Positions 52,975 to 62,548 are shown, numbered from the stretch's first letter. The stretch is DNA of 64,000 bases from Barnesiella propionica (GCF_025567045.1 NZ_JAOQJK010000010.1:1-64000), one strand, 5' to 3'. Notes: a model not told the origin generated them from the sequence alone. Made by a program: numbers and translations.

Positions 52975-54144
52975 TTATAATTCAAAACGCAGCAATCTGG
53001 CCATTTGTTTTTGATACTGGTTTTCCAGATTGATACGGGTATCCATAACTTCATATATCTGAGTCGCATCGACAAAAAAATCGACCAGAGAGATATTTCC
53101 CGCCTTCAATGCTTTCGTCAATAACGAAAGATTATTTTGCTCTCCCAGTACCTCTACATATTCTTCCTGAGATGTTTTCAACGCAAGTGCCTCATTATAA
53201 TTACTACGAAATTCCTGGAGAAGCCGGGATTTTGTATTATCCGTCCTCAAATCGGTAAAGACAGCCTGAGAACGGGCAATTTTTACCTGTTTCCTGTTCG
53301 AGAAAAGCGGAATAGAAACTCCCACGGTAAATCCGTTGAACTTCATTCCTTCTTCATTAGCGAACCGATAACCAGCAGCAAGTTTAGGCCACCACTGGGA
53401 TTTGCTTAAAGAAAGTTGCCGGTCGGCAAGATATTGCTCTCCCTTTAAAAGCTTCATCTCCGGATCGTTTTCCAATACACGGGCAAAAAGTTCATCGAAA
53501 TTCCGGGGAAATTCAACAGCCGGATAAGCCGACGAGGTAAAAGAAATATCTTCATCTCCGTTCAGTGTACGCAGCTCTCGTAATTTATTCTGTAAATTCG
53601 ATAGCAACATACGCCTTTGCGTTTTCACATTCAATAACTCCAGTTTCACCTTATTAGTTTCCAAAATATTGGCATCACCTTGCTGTAACCGTTTAGTGTA
53701 AAACGCTGAAAGCTCTTCAGCTATTTTCTGACGCTCGTCCCAAAGTTCCAGTTTCTGGTTCAGGCTAATAATATCCAGACACACCTCTTTTGCCTGCAAC
53801 AATATCTGCTGGCGTAAAGCTGCATATTGATTATCATATAATGATGATTTCAACCCCATCATTTTATGACGATTGAAATATACGGTGGGAAAATCAAATT
53901 CCTGTGTAACAGAGAAATCCATCTTAATCTCCGAATTACGCCCCCACAGATGCCCGTACTCAACCATAGGATCTTCCAGCCTATTCATAGTAGAGACCTC
54001 CAGTTTCTGAGACTGAAGCTGTTGTTCCCCAGCTTTCATTTCTTTATTATGGGAGGCGACGCTACTTAATACATCTTCTATTGTCTGGGCTTCCGCCATA
54101 CTGGAGAACAGACTTATTATCAGAATTAATCTTAAAATTTTCAT
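52975..54144 (-). CDS. TolC-family outer membrane protein of a metal efflux system
   Basis: This 389-aa protein has a signal peptide (MKILRLILIISLFSSMAEAQ) and an outer membrane efflux protein pattern: AAL/REQI-like coiled-coil blocks (EVSTMNRLEDPMVEYGHLWG, KLELWDERQKIAEELSAFY, LSLLTKALKAGNISLVDFF). It is shorter than TolC and lacks a lipobox. Its start overlaps the pump gene stop by 4 nt (ATGA type), so it is translated with the pump. It is the export channel of the CzcC type. Confidence 0.9.
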   Translation of the reverse strand: MKILRLILIISLFSSMAEAQTIEDVLSSVASHNKEMKAGEQQLQSQKLEVSTMNRLEDPMVEYGHLWGRNSEIKMDFSVTQEFDFPTVYFNRHKMMGLKSSLYDNQYAALRQQILLQAKEVCLDIISLNQKLELWDERQKIAEELSAFYTKRLQQGDANILETNKVKLELLNVKTQRRMLLSNLQNKLRELRTLNGDEDISFTSSAYPAVEFPRNFDELFARVLENDPEMKLLKGEQYLADRQLSLSKSQWWPKLAAGYRFANEEGMKFNGFTVGVSIPLFSNRKQVKIARSQAVFTDLRTDNTKSRLLQEFRSNYNEALALKTSQEEYVEVLGEQNNLSLLTKALKAGNISLVDFFVDATQIYEVMDTRINLENQYQKQMARLLRFEL

Positions 54145-57100
54145 GCTTCCTCTTTTTTACGGTTCATAATCAAATAAACAACAGGCACAACGAAAGCGTT
54201 CAGGAAAGTAGACGTTATAAGTCCTCCGAGAATCACCTTTGCCATGGGGCTTTGTATCTCATTACCAGGCAGATCTCCCGATAAGGCCAGTGGTATTAAA
54301 GCCAAAGCAGAAGAAAGCGCCGTCATTAAGATAGGATTCAACCTATCCAGAGAACCTTTTATAATAGTTTCCCGGAGCGAAAGTCCTTGTTCTCCGAGAT
54401 AATTATAATGAGACACAAGCAACATACCATTACGCGTGGCGATACCGAACAAAGAAATAAAACCTATGATGGCCGGTATACTGACTTCTCCTGTAGTAAA
54501 GCGCAACATAAACACACCTCCTATAAGGGCAAGAGGGAGATTGAGCAGAATAACACCTGCCTCCTTCGCATTACGGAACTGATTATATAGCAACAGAAAT
54601 ATCACCAGTATCGACATCACAGAAGTAAGCATAAGCGTACGAGAAGCAGCCGCTTCGCTCTCGAATTGTCCTCCGTACTGAATAAAATAACCTTCCGGCA
54701 ACTGTACCTCTTCATTTACTTTCTTCTGTATATCATTTACGACACTTCTCAAATCCCGGTCCCCGACATTGGCCGAAATAACTATCTTTCTCTTTACATT
54801 CTCCCTGTTGATCGTATTGGGACCGGTAGAAGATACCACATCCGCCACATAATACAACGGTATCTTGCCTTCCTGACTGTCAATCATAAGATTCCGTATT
54901 TTATCGGCACTCGTACGATCTTCATCCTTCACTTTTACTGTGAGATCGAAGGCGCGACCGTCCTCATATACCTGAGAGACAACCTCTCCAGCCAGGGCGA
55001 CATCCACAAATTCCGCAAATTCAGGTACGGTAATTCCATACTTCGCCAGCATCTCTCGCTTCGGATTAATTTTCAACTGAGGACGCTCTATCTGCTGTTC
55101 CACATTCAAATCCACTACTCCGTCGATACCACCAATGGATTTTTTTATCTGATTTCCGATCATAAACATACGGTTCAGATCATCTCCGAAAAGCTTTATT
55201 GCTATTTTAGCTTGTGTTCCCGACAGCATAGCATCTATACGGTGGGATATAGGTTGTCCTATCTCGACATTCACACCGGGGAGCATAGACATTTTATTTC
55301 GTATATCAGCCATTACCTCGGAATGAGAACGATCCTTCAATTCGAAAGGAGCTTCAATTTCCGACACGTTTACTCCCAAAGCATGTTCGTCAAGCTCGGC
55401 GCGACCGGTCTTACGGGCTACTGTCTTTATTTCGGGTATCTGCAAAAGTAATTCCTCGGCCCTGCGTCCCACCTGGTCGCTTTCTTCCAGAGAAATACCG
55501 GGAAGAGTACTTACATTTATCGTAAAAGACCCCTCATTAAACGAAGGCAGGAAACTACGGCCTAAAGTAAAGAATACTCCTAAAGCCACAATAAAAAGAG
55601 CAAGAGTACCACCTATTACCAACTTGCGATGAGACAGGGTCCAATTCAAGGAACGCAAATAAACACCCTTCAAATTTCGAGCTAACCAAGGCTCGCGCGC
55701 CAGCTTCTTTTCCTCCTTTTCTTTACCTCCCAGTAAATAACTACACAACACGGGGGTAAGAGTAAGCGCAACAATAGTAGAAGCAATCAAAGCGATAATA
55801 AAAGCGACTCCCAAAGGCATGAGCATACGGCCTTCCATCCCTGTCAGGAAAAATAAAGGAACGAAACTCACAATAATAATCAAAGTAGAATTAAGAATCG
55901 GCATACGCACTTCTTTAGATGCCTCAAATACGACATCTATCGTTTTCTTTCGTTCTTCTGGAGGTAACAATTTATTCTCCTTTAACCTCCGGTAAACATT
56001 CTCCACATCCACGATAGCATCGTCTACCAGCGAACCTATGGCAATAGCCATTCCGCCGAGGCTCATCGTATTGATGGTAAGTCCCATAAAGTGAAGCGTA
56101 AGAATAGAGACCAATAATGATAAAGGCAAAGCTACCAGCGAAATAAGCGTGGTACGCAGATTCATTAAAAAGAAAAAAAGCACGATCACTACAAAGATAG
56201 CTCCTTCGAACAATGATTTCTGTACATTATCAATCGAACTGTCTATAAAATGAGACTGGCGGAAAATATCCGTAGAGATATTTACGTCCGGAGGAAGACT
56301 CCTCTGTAGTTCGTCTACCGAAGCAATCAGCTTGTCGGTAAGTTCTATCGTTCCTGTATTCGGCTGTTTCGTAACAGTCACCAATACGGCCGGTTTTCCC
56401 CGCTCCGAAGCGACCCCTAATTTAGGAGCCTTATTTCCAATATGTATGTCGGCGACATCTTCAAGTAACACGGGGACTCCATCCACACGTTTTACAACCG
56501 CTTTGGCAAAATCCTGAACTTTATTGGTAGAAACAACTCCTCTTACTATATATTCATTACCATATTCGTAAAGGACACCTCCGTTAGCGTTCCGGTTCAT
56601 TCCGCGGGCTGTGGCCATAATCTCTTCGACCGTTACATTATAATGTTTCATACGGGCCAGGTCAAGAGATATCTGGTACTCTTTCATTTCACCCCCTATT
56701 ACCGTAACTTGGGCAACGCCTCCCGTAGATAAAAGACGGGGACGGATAGTCCAATCGGCCAAAGTACGCAACTCCTGTAAAGAGGTGCTGTCCGAAGTAA
56801 GACCCAGGATCATAACCTCTCCTAATATAGAGGATTGCGGACCCAATGTGGGAGTTCCCACACCGGCAGGCAAACTTTCTCCCAATACCGCTAATTTCTC
56901 GGAAGTTATCTGACGTGCCTTGTAAATATCGGTACCCCAGTCAAACTCTACCCATACTACGGAGAATCCCGTAGTTGAAGAAGATCGTACGCGCCGTACA
57001 TCTGTAGCTCCGTTCAGAGCCGTTTCAACCGGGAATGTTACAAGCCGTTCCACCTCTTCGGGAGCCATTCCGGAAGCTTCGGTCATCACCACTACCGTAG

Positions 57101-57233
57101 GGGCATTCAGGTCCGGGAACACATCCACTTCCATATTCATGGAAGTATAAGTGCCGGCAAACAACAGCAATATAGAAACTACCAGCACCACCAGGCGGTT
57201 ATGAAGCGAATATCTTATTATTTTGTTCAGCAT
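54141..57233 (-). CDS. CzcA/CusA-family heavy metal RND efflux pump
   Basis: This 1030-aa protein has the heavy-metal RND layout: MLNKIIRYSLHNRLVVLVVS at the first helix, VDVFPDLNAPTVVVMTEASG, and the relay helix with GSLVDDAIVDVENVYRRLKE (Asp-Asp with Glu, as in CzcA). The first periplasmic loop has PVETALNGATDVRRVRSSST, typical of HME rather than HAE1 pumps. The metal cannot be told from sequence; the His-rich partner proteins favour Zn, Co, Ni or Cu. It overlaps the TolC gene by 4 nt and is 17 bp after the adaptor gene. Confidence 0.94.
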   Translation of the reverse strand: MLNKIIRYSLHNRLVVLVVSILLLFAGTYTSMNMEVDVFPDLNAPTVVVMTEASGMAPEEVERLVTFPVETALNGATDVRRVRSSSTTGFSVVWVEFDWGTDIYKARQITSEKLAVLGESLPAGVGTPTLGPQSSILGEVMILGLTSDSTSLQELRTLADWTIRPRLLSTGGVAQVTVIGGEMKEYQISLDLARMKHYNVTVEEIMATARGMNRNANGGVLYEYGNEYIVRGVVSTNKVQDFAKAVVKRVDGVPVLLEDVADIHIGNKAPKLGVASERGKPAVLVTVTKQPNTGTIELTDKLIASVDELQRSLPPDVNISTDIFRQSHFIDSSIDNVQKSLFEGAIFVVIVLFFFLMNLRTTLISLVALPLSLLVSILTLHFMGLTINTMSLGGMAIAIGSLVDDAIVDVENVYRRLKENKLLPPEERKKTIDVVFEASKEVRMPILNSTLIIIVSFVPLFFLTGMEGRMLMPLGVAFIIALIASTIVALTLTPVLCSYLLGGKEKEEKKLAREPWLARNLKGVYLRSLNWTLSHRKLVIGGTLALFIVALGVFFTLGRSFLPSFNEGSFTINVSTLPGISLEESDQVGRRAEELLLQIPEIKTVARKTGRAELDEHALGVNVSEIEAPFELKDRSHSEVMADIRNKMSMLPGVNVEIGQPISHRIDAMLSGTQAKIAIKLFGDDLNRMFMIGNQIKKSIGGIDGVVDLNVEQQIERPQLKINPKREMLAKYGITVPEFAEFVDVALAGEVVSQVYEDGRAFDLTVKVKDEDRTSADKIRNLMIDSQEGKIPLYYVADVVSSTGPNTINRENVKRKIVISANVGDRDLRSVVNDIQKKVNEEVQLPEGYFIQYGGQFESEAAASRTLMLTSVMSILVIFLLLYNQFRNAKEAGVILLNLPLALIGGVFMLRFTTGEVSIPAIIGFISLFGIATRNGMLLVSHYNYLGEQGLSLRETIIKGSLDRLNPILMTALSSALALIPLALSGDLPGNEIQSPMAKVILGGLITSTFLNAFVVPVVYLIMNRKKEEA

Positions 57234-57250
57234 AATATCTCCTTTCCGGC

Positions 57251-58453
57251 TTAGTGATTATGTGTATGACCCTCGGGAATAACACCGCTGTTCGCAGCCA
57301 GTTTCACCTGGTAGACACCTTTGGTCACTACTTCGTCCCCAGGTTTCAAGCCGGAAAGTATCTGTACATTTTTTCCGTCGGAAGCACCTAATGTCACTTC
57401 CTGTTTTCTATAGCCTTCTTTATCCAGCCTCAGATAAACAAAATACAACCCTTGCTCCTCGCTAAGGGATGATACCGGAACTTTCAATACATTTTTTAAA
57501 GGAGATGCTATCAGATAGACCTCCACATATGAGCCCGGAATAACCTCTCCTTTGTTATCAAACTCGAAAGTCACCGGAATATAGAATGAGCCCGACGAAG
57601 ACTTGCCGTAAGTAAGTAATCGCCCGTTCAGCTTTTTTAAATCATAAACTTTACTATCATACGGAGTTTTAAAATTAGCCGAAATCAAAGAAGGTAACGA
57701 TTTATAATAGCGCTCCGAAACTTCGGCACGCAGCTGCAATTTTCGGTTTTGGGATAAAACAGCAAGTGGCTGACCTACTTCCACATAATCGCCCTCCTTT
57801 ACCAGACAGCTTTTTACAAATCCGTTCATCGTTGCCGAAACAGCCGCACCGGATTGCATATTCCTGCCTATTGCCTGATAAGCCATACGGGCAGTTTCAT
57901 ATTCCTGGTATATACGGTTAAATTCCTTTTCCGAGATGATTTTATCTTTTACCAGTTCTTCGGCACGTTGATAATCTTTTCGGGCCGTCTCATAATTAAT
58001 GCGGGCTTTCTCCACAGGATCACCCTCTGCCAATCCTTTTCCCGATATAACAAATAACACAGAACCTTTCTGGACTGCCGTACCATCAGCTAAAACTTTT
58101 TTCCCGAACGAAACCACTCCCGAAACAGGAGCCACCAATGTCGATTCGTCTCCCTGCGCAGCCAGAATCTGACCGGAACATTTAATAACTTCGCTGAAAT
58201 CTTCTGGAACCATCTTTTTTGTAGTAAGTCCTATCGACTCCGCTTCCCCTTGTTTCAGTATAATTTCTTCGGAACGAGCATATTCCTCACTTTCATGTTC
58301 CAGCGCATGCCCGGCCCCTTCTTCATTCTCATGATCATGAGTTTCATGATCGTGAACGTGAACATGTTCCGGTTTTACCGGAGAAGAAGTCCCGTTACAT
58401 CCTGTCAACAGAATATAAGTACAAATTATTATAATAAAAAATATATTTTTCAT
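57251..58453 (-). CDS. CzcB/CusB-family periplasmic adaptor, His-rich
   Basis: This 400-aa protein has a lipoprotein signal (MKNIFFIIIICTYILLTGC, Cys19). A His-rich N-terminal stretch (VHVHDHETHDHENEEG, about residues 31-46) and a His-rich end (EGHTHNH) are likely metal-binding. The MFP core shows ISGKGLAEGDPVEKARINYE, a coiled-coil hairpin (about 150-195) and SATMNGFVKSCLVKEGDYVE. It carries metal ions to the pump. A hairpin at 58515-58533 separates it from the upstream small gene, so its expression may be attenuated. Confidence 0.93.
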   Translation of the reverse strand: MKNIFFIIIICTYILLTGCNGTSSPVKPEHVHVHDHETHDHENEEGAGHALEHESEEYARSEEIILKQGEAESIGLTTKKMVPEDFSEVIKCSGQILAAQGDESTLVAPVSGVVSFGKKVLADGTAVQKGSVLFVISGKGLAEGDPVEKARINYETARKDYQRAEELVKDKIISEKEFNRIYQEYETARMAYQAIGRNMQSGAAVSATMNGFVKSCLVKEGDYVEVGQPLAVLSQNRKLQLRAEVSERYYKSLPSLISANFKTPYDSKVYDLKKLNGRLLTYGKSSSGSFYIPVTFEFDNKGEVIPGSYVEVYLIASPLKNVLKVPVSSLSEEQGLYFVYLRLDKEGYRKQEVTLGASDGKNVQILSGLKPGDEVVTKGVYQVKLAANSGVIPEGHTHNH

Positions 58454-58514
58454 GTTGCATAATTAAAAACAGACAAACAGAACTTTTTTTCAAAAGCTCC
58501 AAAATAAAAAACAC

Positions 58515-58533
58515 GACTCCCTTTAAAGGAGTC
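58515..58533 (-). terminator. Terminator/attenuator between the His-rich gene and the metal efflux operon
   Basis: On the minus strand a 6-bp stem GACTCC / GGAGTC (58528-58533, 58515-58520) has a 7-nt loop and is followed by GTGTTTTTT. It can stop or lower transcription entering the adaptor gene. Confidence 0.75.
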
Positions 58534-58540
58534 TCATACT

Positions 58541-58933
58541 TTATGCAACAAAACAGGGAGGTGCCCTCAATCCGGCACTACAGGTTAGTAATATGCTATG
58601 GAGCCGTTCCAGATAATACGGTCCGGAACCCGTTGTTTTCAATATATCGGGAACTATTTCCGGAAAAAAAGACAACAAGGACGTAAGCACGACCGGCATC
58701 ATCTTAATAACATGGTGATTCAAAGAAGAAGCATCAACAGAGCTTAATTTCACCAAACAATTATCGGTACAACCTTTGCCATCCGGTTCATCTTTCTCGG
58801 CACTATGTTCATTCATTGAAAAGAGTAAACAGATATGCCCATCTTCATGATGATGATGAGGAAGAACTGTAGATACCACGATCATACTTGTGGCAAAAAC
58901 CAGAAGAATTATGTACAGTCTTTTTAAATACAT
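58541..58933 (-). CDS. Small His-rich exported protein (possibly DUF6769-like)
   Basis: The 130-aa product is counted from ATG at 58933 (MYLKRLYIILLVFATSMIVV, signal peptide or anchor). The earlier Met at 58954 lies inside the -7 box and is rejected. Motifs are LPHHHHEDGHICLLF and CTDNCLVKLS, with further His in LNHHVIKMM; these can bind metal ions. It resembles small His-rich proteins encoded next to CusCBA/CzcCBA operons in Bacteroidota (DUF6769-like), though I am not sure of the family name. It is first in the metal efflux unit and may act as a periplasmic metal chaperone or sensor. Confidence 0.8.
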   Translation of the reverse strand: MYLKRLYIILLVFATSMIVVSTVLPHHHHEDGHICLLFSMNEHSAEKDEPDGKGCTDNCLVKLSSVDASSLNHHVIKMMPVVLTSLLSFFPEIVPDILKTTGSGPYYLERLHSILLTCSAGLRAPPCFVA

Positions 58934-58951
58934 TTCTGTTTCAATGAAATA

Positions 58952-58959
58952 CAAAGATA
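58952..58959 (-). promoter_or_regulatory. -7 element of the His-rich/metal efflux unit
   Basis: TATCTTTG on the minus strand matches TAnnTTTG about 20 bp before the chosen start at 58933 and overlaps the rejected start at 58954. Confidence 0.65.
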
Positions 58960-59043
58960 ATCAGCAATATGAATTGTTCACACAGATAGCCATCAGACCG
59001 ATGTTATTTTAATTTATTTTAAACTATCAAAACAAAAAAGCGA

Positions 59044-59478
59044 CTATTCATCGCTTTCTTCAAAATCAAAATCGAAATCGAATCCATCATCATAAAATTC
59101 TTCTTCCGTAAATCTTTTCATCTCCCGGGCATCTCGTTTTGTAGGACGTCCAAGCCCTTTCTGACGTTTTACAAACCCTCCTATTTTTGTTAATTCCAGT
59201 AATTCATACTGGTCGGGAGTAGTCACATTCTCCAAATAACCGGGAACCAATTTCGCCCCCATCCGGTTCTCAGCCAAGGCGATAACCCGGAAAGAATAAG
59301 TCACCGGAGGTTTCCTCACCTGTATGATATCGCCAACCTTCACTGTACGGGAAGGTTTTACCGTAACATTATCGATAGAAATCCTTCCTTTCTTGCACGC
59401 TTCAGTAGCGATGGTCCGGGTCTTAAAAATACGGGTAGCCCACATCCACTTGTCAATTCTCACTTCTTCTTTTGCCAT
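59044..59478 (-). CDS. S4-domain RNA-binding protein (Hsp15-like)
   Basis: This 144-aa protein has an S4 domain at about residues 5-70 (VRIDKWMWATRIFKTRTIAT, ACKKGRISIDNVTVKPSRTV, VGDIIQVRK). The GRPTKRDAREM block follows, as in ribosome-associated Hsp15, then an acidic tail (DDGFDFDFDFEESDE). Hsp15 binds stalled 50S subunits; this role is likely but inferred. It ends a three-gene unit, 1 bp after pth. Confidence 0.9.
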   Translation of the reverse strand: MAKEEVRIDKWMWATRIFKTRTIATEACKKGRISIDNVTVKPSRTVKVGDIIQVRKPPVTYSFRVIALAENRMGAKLVPGYLENVTTPDQYELLELTKIGGFVKRQKGLGRPTKRDAREMKRFTEEEFYDDGFDFDFDFEESDE

Positions 59479-59479
59479 A

Positions 59480-60043
59480 TCACTTATTATTGAACTGATT
59501 CATAGTCAACTGAATCCCTGCCAGACAAAAACTTTTTATCATTTCTTCGGCACGTTCTAATTTGGAAGGAAGCTCCGACTCTTGTTCAGGAGGAAAACAT
59601 CCCAGCACATAATCCACTTGCCCTCCGCGCGGGAAATCATTGCCGATGCCAAACCTTAAACGAGCATAATTATCTGTTCCCAGAATTTGCTGAATATGTT
59701 TTAATCCGTTATGTCCTGCATCGCTCCCTCTGGGTTTCAGGCGTAACATACCGAAGGGGAGTGCCAGATCATCCACGACTACCAGTAAATTCTCAACCGG
59801 AATATTCTCTTTTTGCAGCCAGTAACGTACCGCATTACCACTAAGGTTCATGTATGTAGAAGGTTTCAAAAGCAATAGTGTACGTCCTTTTATCTTCAAT
59901 TCACACGTAGCCCCGTATCTGCCATCTGTAAAAACAAGATTGGACGCCTTAGCTAAAGCGTCCAACACTCTGAATCCTATGTTGTGCCGGGTATTTTCGT
60001 ACTCAGGTCCGATATTCCCCAACCCTACAATCAAATATTTCAT
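59480..60043 (-). CDS. pth: Peptidyl-tRNA hydrolase
   Basis: This 187-aa protein has the full Pth pattern: [19 protein letters not shown] (Asn10 and His20 region), [40 protein letters not shown] (catalytic Asp), and [20 protein letters not shown]. It frees tRNA from peptidyl-tRNA. It lies 10 bp after rplY, an order common in bacteria. Confidence 0.96.
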   Translation of the reverse strand: MKYLIVGLGNIGPEYENTRHNIGFRVLDALAKASNLVFTDGRYGATCELKIKGRTLLLLKPSTYMNLSGNAVRYWLQKENIPVENLLVVVDDLALPFGMLRLKPRGSDAGHNGLKHIQQILGTDNYARLRFGIGNDFPRGGQVDYVLGCFPPEQESELPSKLERAEEMIKSFCLAGIQLTMNQFNNK

Positions 60044-60053
60044 TTAATTCCGA

Positions 60054-60701
60054 TTAGTTACCTTTAGCCTGGGCACCTCTTGCAGCACGCGTCAAATTAA
60101 CGGCACATACAACTGCATTCTTGGCATTCATCAGTTCAAGGCCTTCAAAATGAAGATCGCCTACCTGCATAGTTTTACCCAATCCCAAGTTATCGATATT
60201 TATTACCAGTCTTTCAGGTATATTAGTATAAACGGCTTTTACTTTCAATTTCTTCATAGAAAGGCTCAACTTACCACCGGCTCTCACACCTTCGGAGTGA
60301 CCTTCCAAAGCAACGGGAACTTCCATTACCACAGGTTTTTCTTCGTTCACTTCCAGAAAATCCATATGCAAAATAGAATCGTTTACCGGATGGAACTGAA
60401 TGTCTTTAAGAACAGCCATTACTTTTTTATCTCCTATAGTAAGCTCCACGGCATAGATATCAGGTGTATAAACCAATTTACGCACTGAATCTTTAGAAAC
60501 AGTAAAGTCGGTTACAATGATACCTTTGTTGTTTTCCATTTCAACCAGTTTCTCTCCGGCATTCAATTTACCTTTAAAAGGCAACTCTACAATTTGTCCG
60601 CCATTAAGAACGGCAGGAATCAAAGACTGTTTACGTAACTCTCTTACTGCTTTTTTACCCAAATCGGTTCTGGGAGTACCTTCAAGTTTAAATGTTTTCA
60701 T
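60054..60701 (-). CDS. rplY: 50S ribosomal protein L25 / general stress protein Ctc
   Basis: This 215-aa protein has the L25 N-terminal beta-barrel (FKLEGTPRTDLGKKAVRELR, IPAVLNGGQIVELPFKGK) and the Ctc/TL5-type C-terminal domain (EKPVVMEVPVALEGHSEGVR, KVKAVYTNIPERLVINIDNL). It binds 5S rRNA. It leads the rplY-pth-S4 operon from a -7 box at 60784-60791. Confidence 0.95.
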   Translation of the reverse strand: MKTFKLEGTPRTDLGKKAVRELRKQSLIPAVLNGGQIVELPFKGKLNAGEKLVEMENNKGIIVTDFTVSKDSVRKLVYTPDIYAVELTIGDKKVMAVLKDIQFHPVNDSILHMDFLEVNEEKPVVMEVPVALEGHSEGVRAGGKLSLSMKKLKVKAVYTNIPERLVINIDNLGLGKTMQVGDLHFEGLELMNAKNAVVCAVNLTRAARGAQAKGN

Positions 60702-60783
60702 TTTGTTTTGTTTTTGTGTTACTCAAAATTAAGTTATCAGTTTCGCTCCTTAATTTCCCATCACACGGAATTTTAAAGCGGTG

Positions 60784-60791
60784 CAAAGTTA
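60784..60791 (-). promoter_or_regulatory. -7 element of the rplY operon
   Basis: TAACTTTG on the minus strand matches TAnnTTTG about 80 bp before the rplY start. Confidence 0.6.
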
Positions 60792-60898
60792 TAACTTTTT
60801 TTTCTCAACGCAAATATTTCTCTGTAAATGTGCAGAATGACCGGTATATGTCCATGATTTTTTGCATTAAATCCATAGGACGGTTTGATTTATTTATC

Positions 60899-60906
60899 TA
60901 CTTTTG
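60899..60906 (+). promoter_or_regulatory. -7 element of the galE gene
   Basis: TACTTTTG matches TAnnTTTG. Its predicted start site near 60910 excludes the in-frame start at 60904 and supports ATG 60937. Confidence 0.6.
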
Positions 60907-60936
60907 TCCAGAATTCATTTATTAAATCGCATATCT

Positions 60937-61971
60937 ATGAAAGGAAAGATTTTGGTTACCGGCGGTGTTGGATATATAGGCTCTCATACCACCGTTGAAT
61001 TACAGAACGCAGGTTATGAAGTCGTAATTGTAGACGACTTATCTAACTCCAACATCGGCGTTCTCGACGGAATTGAACACATCACAGGAAAACGTCCCGT
61101 ATTCGTACAACTTGACATCACAAATAAAGAAGGTTTAAAAAAGGTATTTGAAGAAAATCCCGGAATACAGGGAATCATCAATTTTGCCGCCAGCAAAGCT
61201 GTAGGAGAATCGGTGAAAAAACCGTTACTTTATTATCGTAACAACCTTGTTTCTCTCATCAATCTGTTGGAACTGATGCCTGAATTCGGAGTAAAAGGTT
61301 TTGTATTCTCATCCTCCTGCACTGTTTACGGACAACCCGACGTTCTTCCGGTAGATGAAAAAGCGCCTATCAAACCCGCCATGTCCCCTTACGGCAATAC
61401 AAAGCAAATTTGTGAAGAAATCATCCAGGACACCATCCATGCAAATGCACCATTCCAATCAATTATACTTCGTTATTTCAATCCCATCGGATCACATCCT
61501 ACAGCAGAAATAGGAGAGTTACCCAATGGAGTTCCCCAGAACCTGATACCGTTCCTCACTCAAACTGCAATAGGCATACGTCCAGAATTAAGTGTATTCG
61601 GTGACGATTATAATACGCCTGACGGTTCCTGCATACGCGACTATATCAACGTGGTAGATCTTGCAAAAGCACACGTTATTGCTGTAGACCGTATGATACA
61701 AGGAAAATCAAAAAAGAATGTAGAGATATTCAATCTGGGAACAGGAAAAGGACTTTCCGTATTGGAACTTATACATGCTTTTGAAAAGACTACCGGAGTT
61801 AAAGTTCCTCATAAAATCGTAGACCGCCGTGAAGGAGATATCGAACAAGTATGGGCAAATCCTGAATGGGCCAACAATGAACTCGGATGGACGGCAAAAG
61901 AAACCATTGAAGACACGTTGGCTTCGGCGTGGAAATGGCAGTTGAAATTACGGGAAAAAGGAATTATGTAA
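60937..61971 (+). CDS. galE: UDP-glucose 4-epimerase
   Basis: The 344-aa product is counted from ATG at 60937 (MKGKILVTGGVGYIGSHTTV). It is a short-chain dehydrogenase of the extended type with the NAD-binding GxxGxxG as TGGVGYIGS, the conserved SSSCTVYGQPD and the catalytic YGNTKQICEE (Tyr-x3-Lys). RYFNPIGSHPTAEIGE and DGSCIRDYINVVDLA are GalE blocks. It converts UDP-glucose to UDP-galactose for surface glycans. It ends at a terminator at 61995-62025. Confidence 0.95.
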   Translation: MKGKILVTGGVGYIGSHTTVELQNAGYEVVIVDDLSNSNIGVLDGIEHITGKRPVFVQLDITNKEGLKKVFEENPGIQGIINFAASKAVGESVKKPLLYYRNNLVSLINLLELMPEFGVKGFVFSSSCTVYGQPDVLPVDEKAPIKPAMSPYGNTKQICEEIIQDTIHANAPFQSIILRYFNPIGSHPTAEIGELPNGVPQNLIPFLTQTAIGIRPELSVFGDDYNTPDGSCIRDYINVVDLAKAHVIAVDRMIQGKSKKNVEIFNLGTGKGLSVLELIHAFEKTTGVKVPHKIVDRREGDIEQVWANPEWANNELGWTAKETIEDTLASAWKWQLKLREKGIM

Positions 61972-61994
61972 AATACATAAAGAAAAAAACAGAT

Positions 61995-62025
61995 AAAAAG
62001 TCACTGAAAATTTCAGTGACTTTTT
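61995..62025 (+). terminator. Terminator of the galE gene
   Basis: A stem of about 13 bp (AAAAAGTCACTGA / TCAGTGACTTTTT) has a short loop and a T tract. Confidence 0.9.
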
Positions 62026-62087
62026 TATTCACTCATTATCAAAATCATAATAACTTATCCGAGATTTTTATTTGAAATTATTTTTAT

Positions 62088-62104
62088 ATTAGAATTATTC
62101 TAAT
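62088..62104. promoter_or_regulatory. Fur/PerR-type operator abutting the fur-rbr promoter
   Basis: ATTAGAATTATTCTAAT is a perfect 17-bp palindrome (8-1-8) close to the PerR/Fur box pattern. It ends 1 bp before the -7 box at 62105-62112, so a bound repressor would block RNA polymerase. This suggests autoregulation of the Fur-family gene. Confidence 0.7.
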
Positions 62105-62112
62105 TAACTTTG
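62105..62112 (+). promoter_or_regulatory. -7 element of the Fur-family/rubrerythrin unit
   Basis: TAACTTTG matches TAnnTTTG about 26 bp before the start codon, directly after the palindrome. Confidence 0.65.
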
Positions 62113-62137
62113 CCGAACAAAATAATAAAACGACAAA

Positions 62138-62548
62138 ATGACTATTCAGGAAATAAAGGAAATATTTCATCAGAAAGGATTAAAAACAACCCCTCAGCGA
62201 ATTGCCGTTTATTATGCTCTCTCGGAATTGAAGCATCCATGTGCCGAAGATGTCTTGAAACATGTACGTGAAACACATCCCACTGTGACAACCGGTACTA
62301 TATATAATGTTTTGGACAGTCTTGTAAAAACCGGACTTATAACAAAAGTACATACCGACGACAACAAAATGTATTTCGACTGGGACACGAGTGAGCATCA
62401 GCACCTTTATTTCGAAGATACCCAGCACATAGCAGATTACCGGGACCCGGGACTTAACCAGATGATCCGGGAATATTTCGACACACATCATATACCCGGA
62501 TTCCGAATGAAAGAGATAAAAATACAAATCGTAGGTACAAAAAAATAG
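62138..62548 (+). CDS. Fur-family transcriptional regulator (PerR-like context)
   Basis: This 136-aa protein has the winged-helix DNA-binding domain at about residues 5-80 (LKTTPQRIAVYYALSELKHP, VTTGTIYNVLDSLVKTGLIT) and a C-terminal sensing domain with SEHQHLYFEDTQHIADYRD. The structural zinc CxxC pairs of E. coli Fur and B. subtilis PerR are absent. It probably controls peroxide or iron response with the rubrerythrin gene 39 bp downstream. The PerR role is inferred from context. Confidence 0.9.
   Translation: MTIQEIKEIFHQKGLKTTPQRIAVYYALSELKHPCAEDVLKHVRETHPTVTTGTIYNVLDSLVKTGLITKVHTDDNKMYFDWDTSEHQHLYFEDTQHIADYRDPGLNQMIREYFDTHHIPGFRMKEIKIQIVGTKK

Noticed and set aside
60904..60936. Longer start of galE
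   Set aside because: It overlaps the -7 box at 60899-60906, so it would be upstream of the transcript start.
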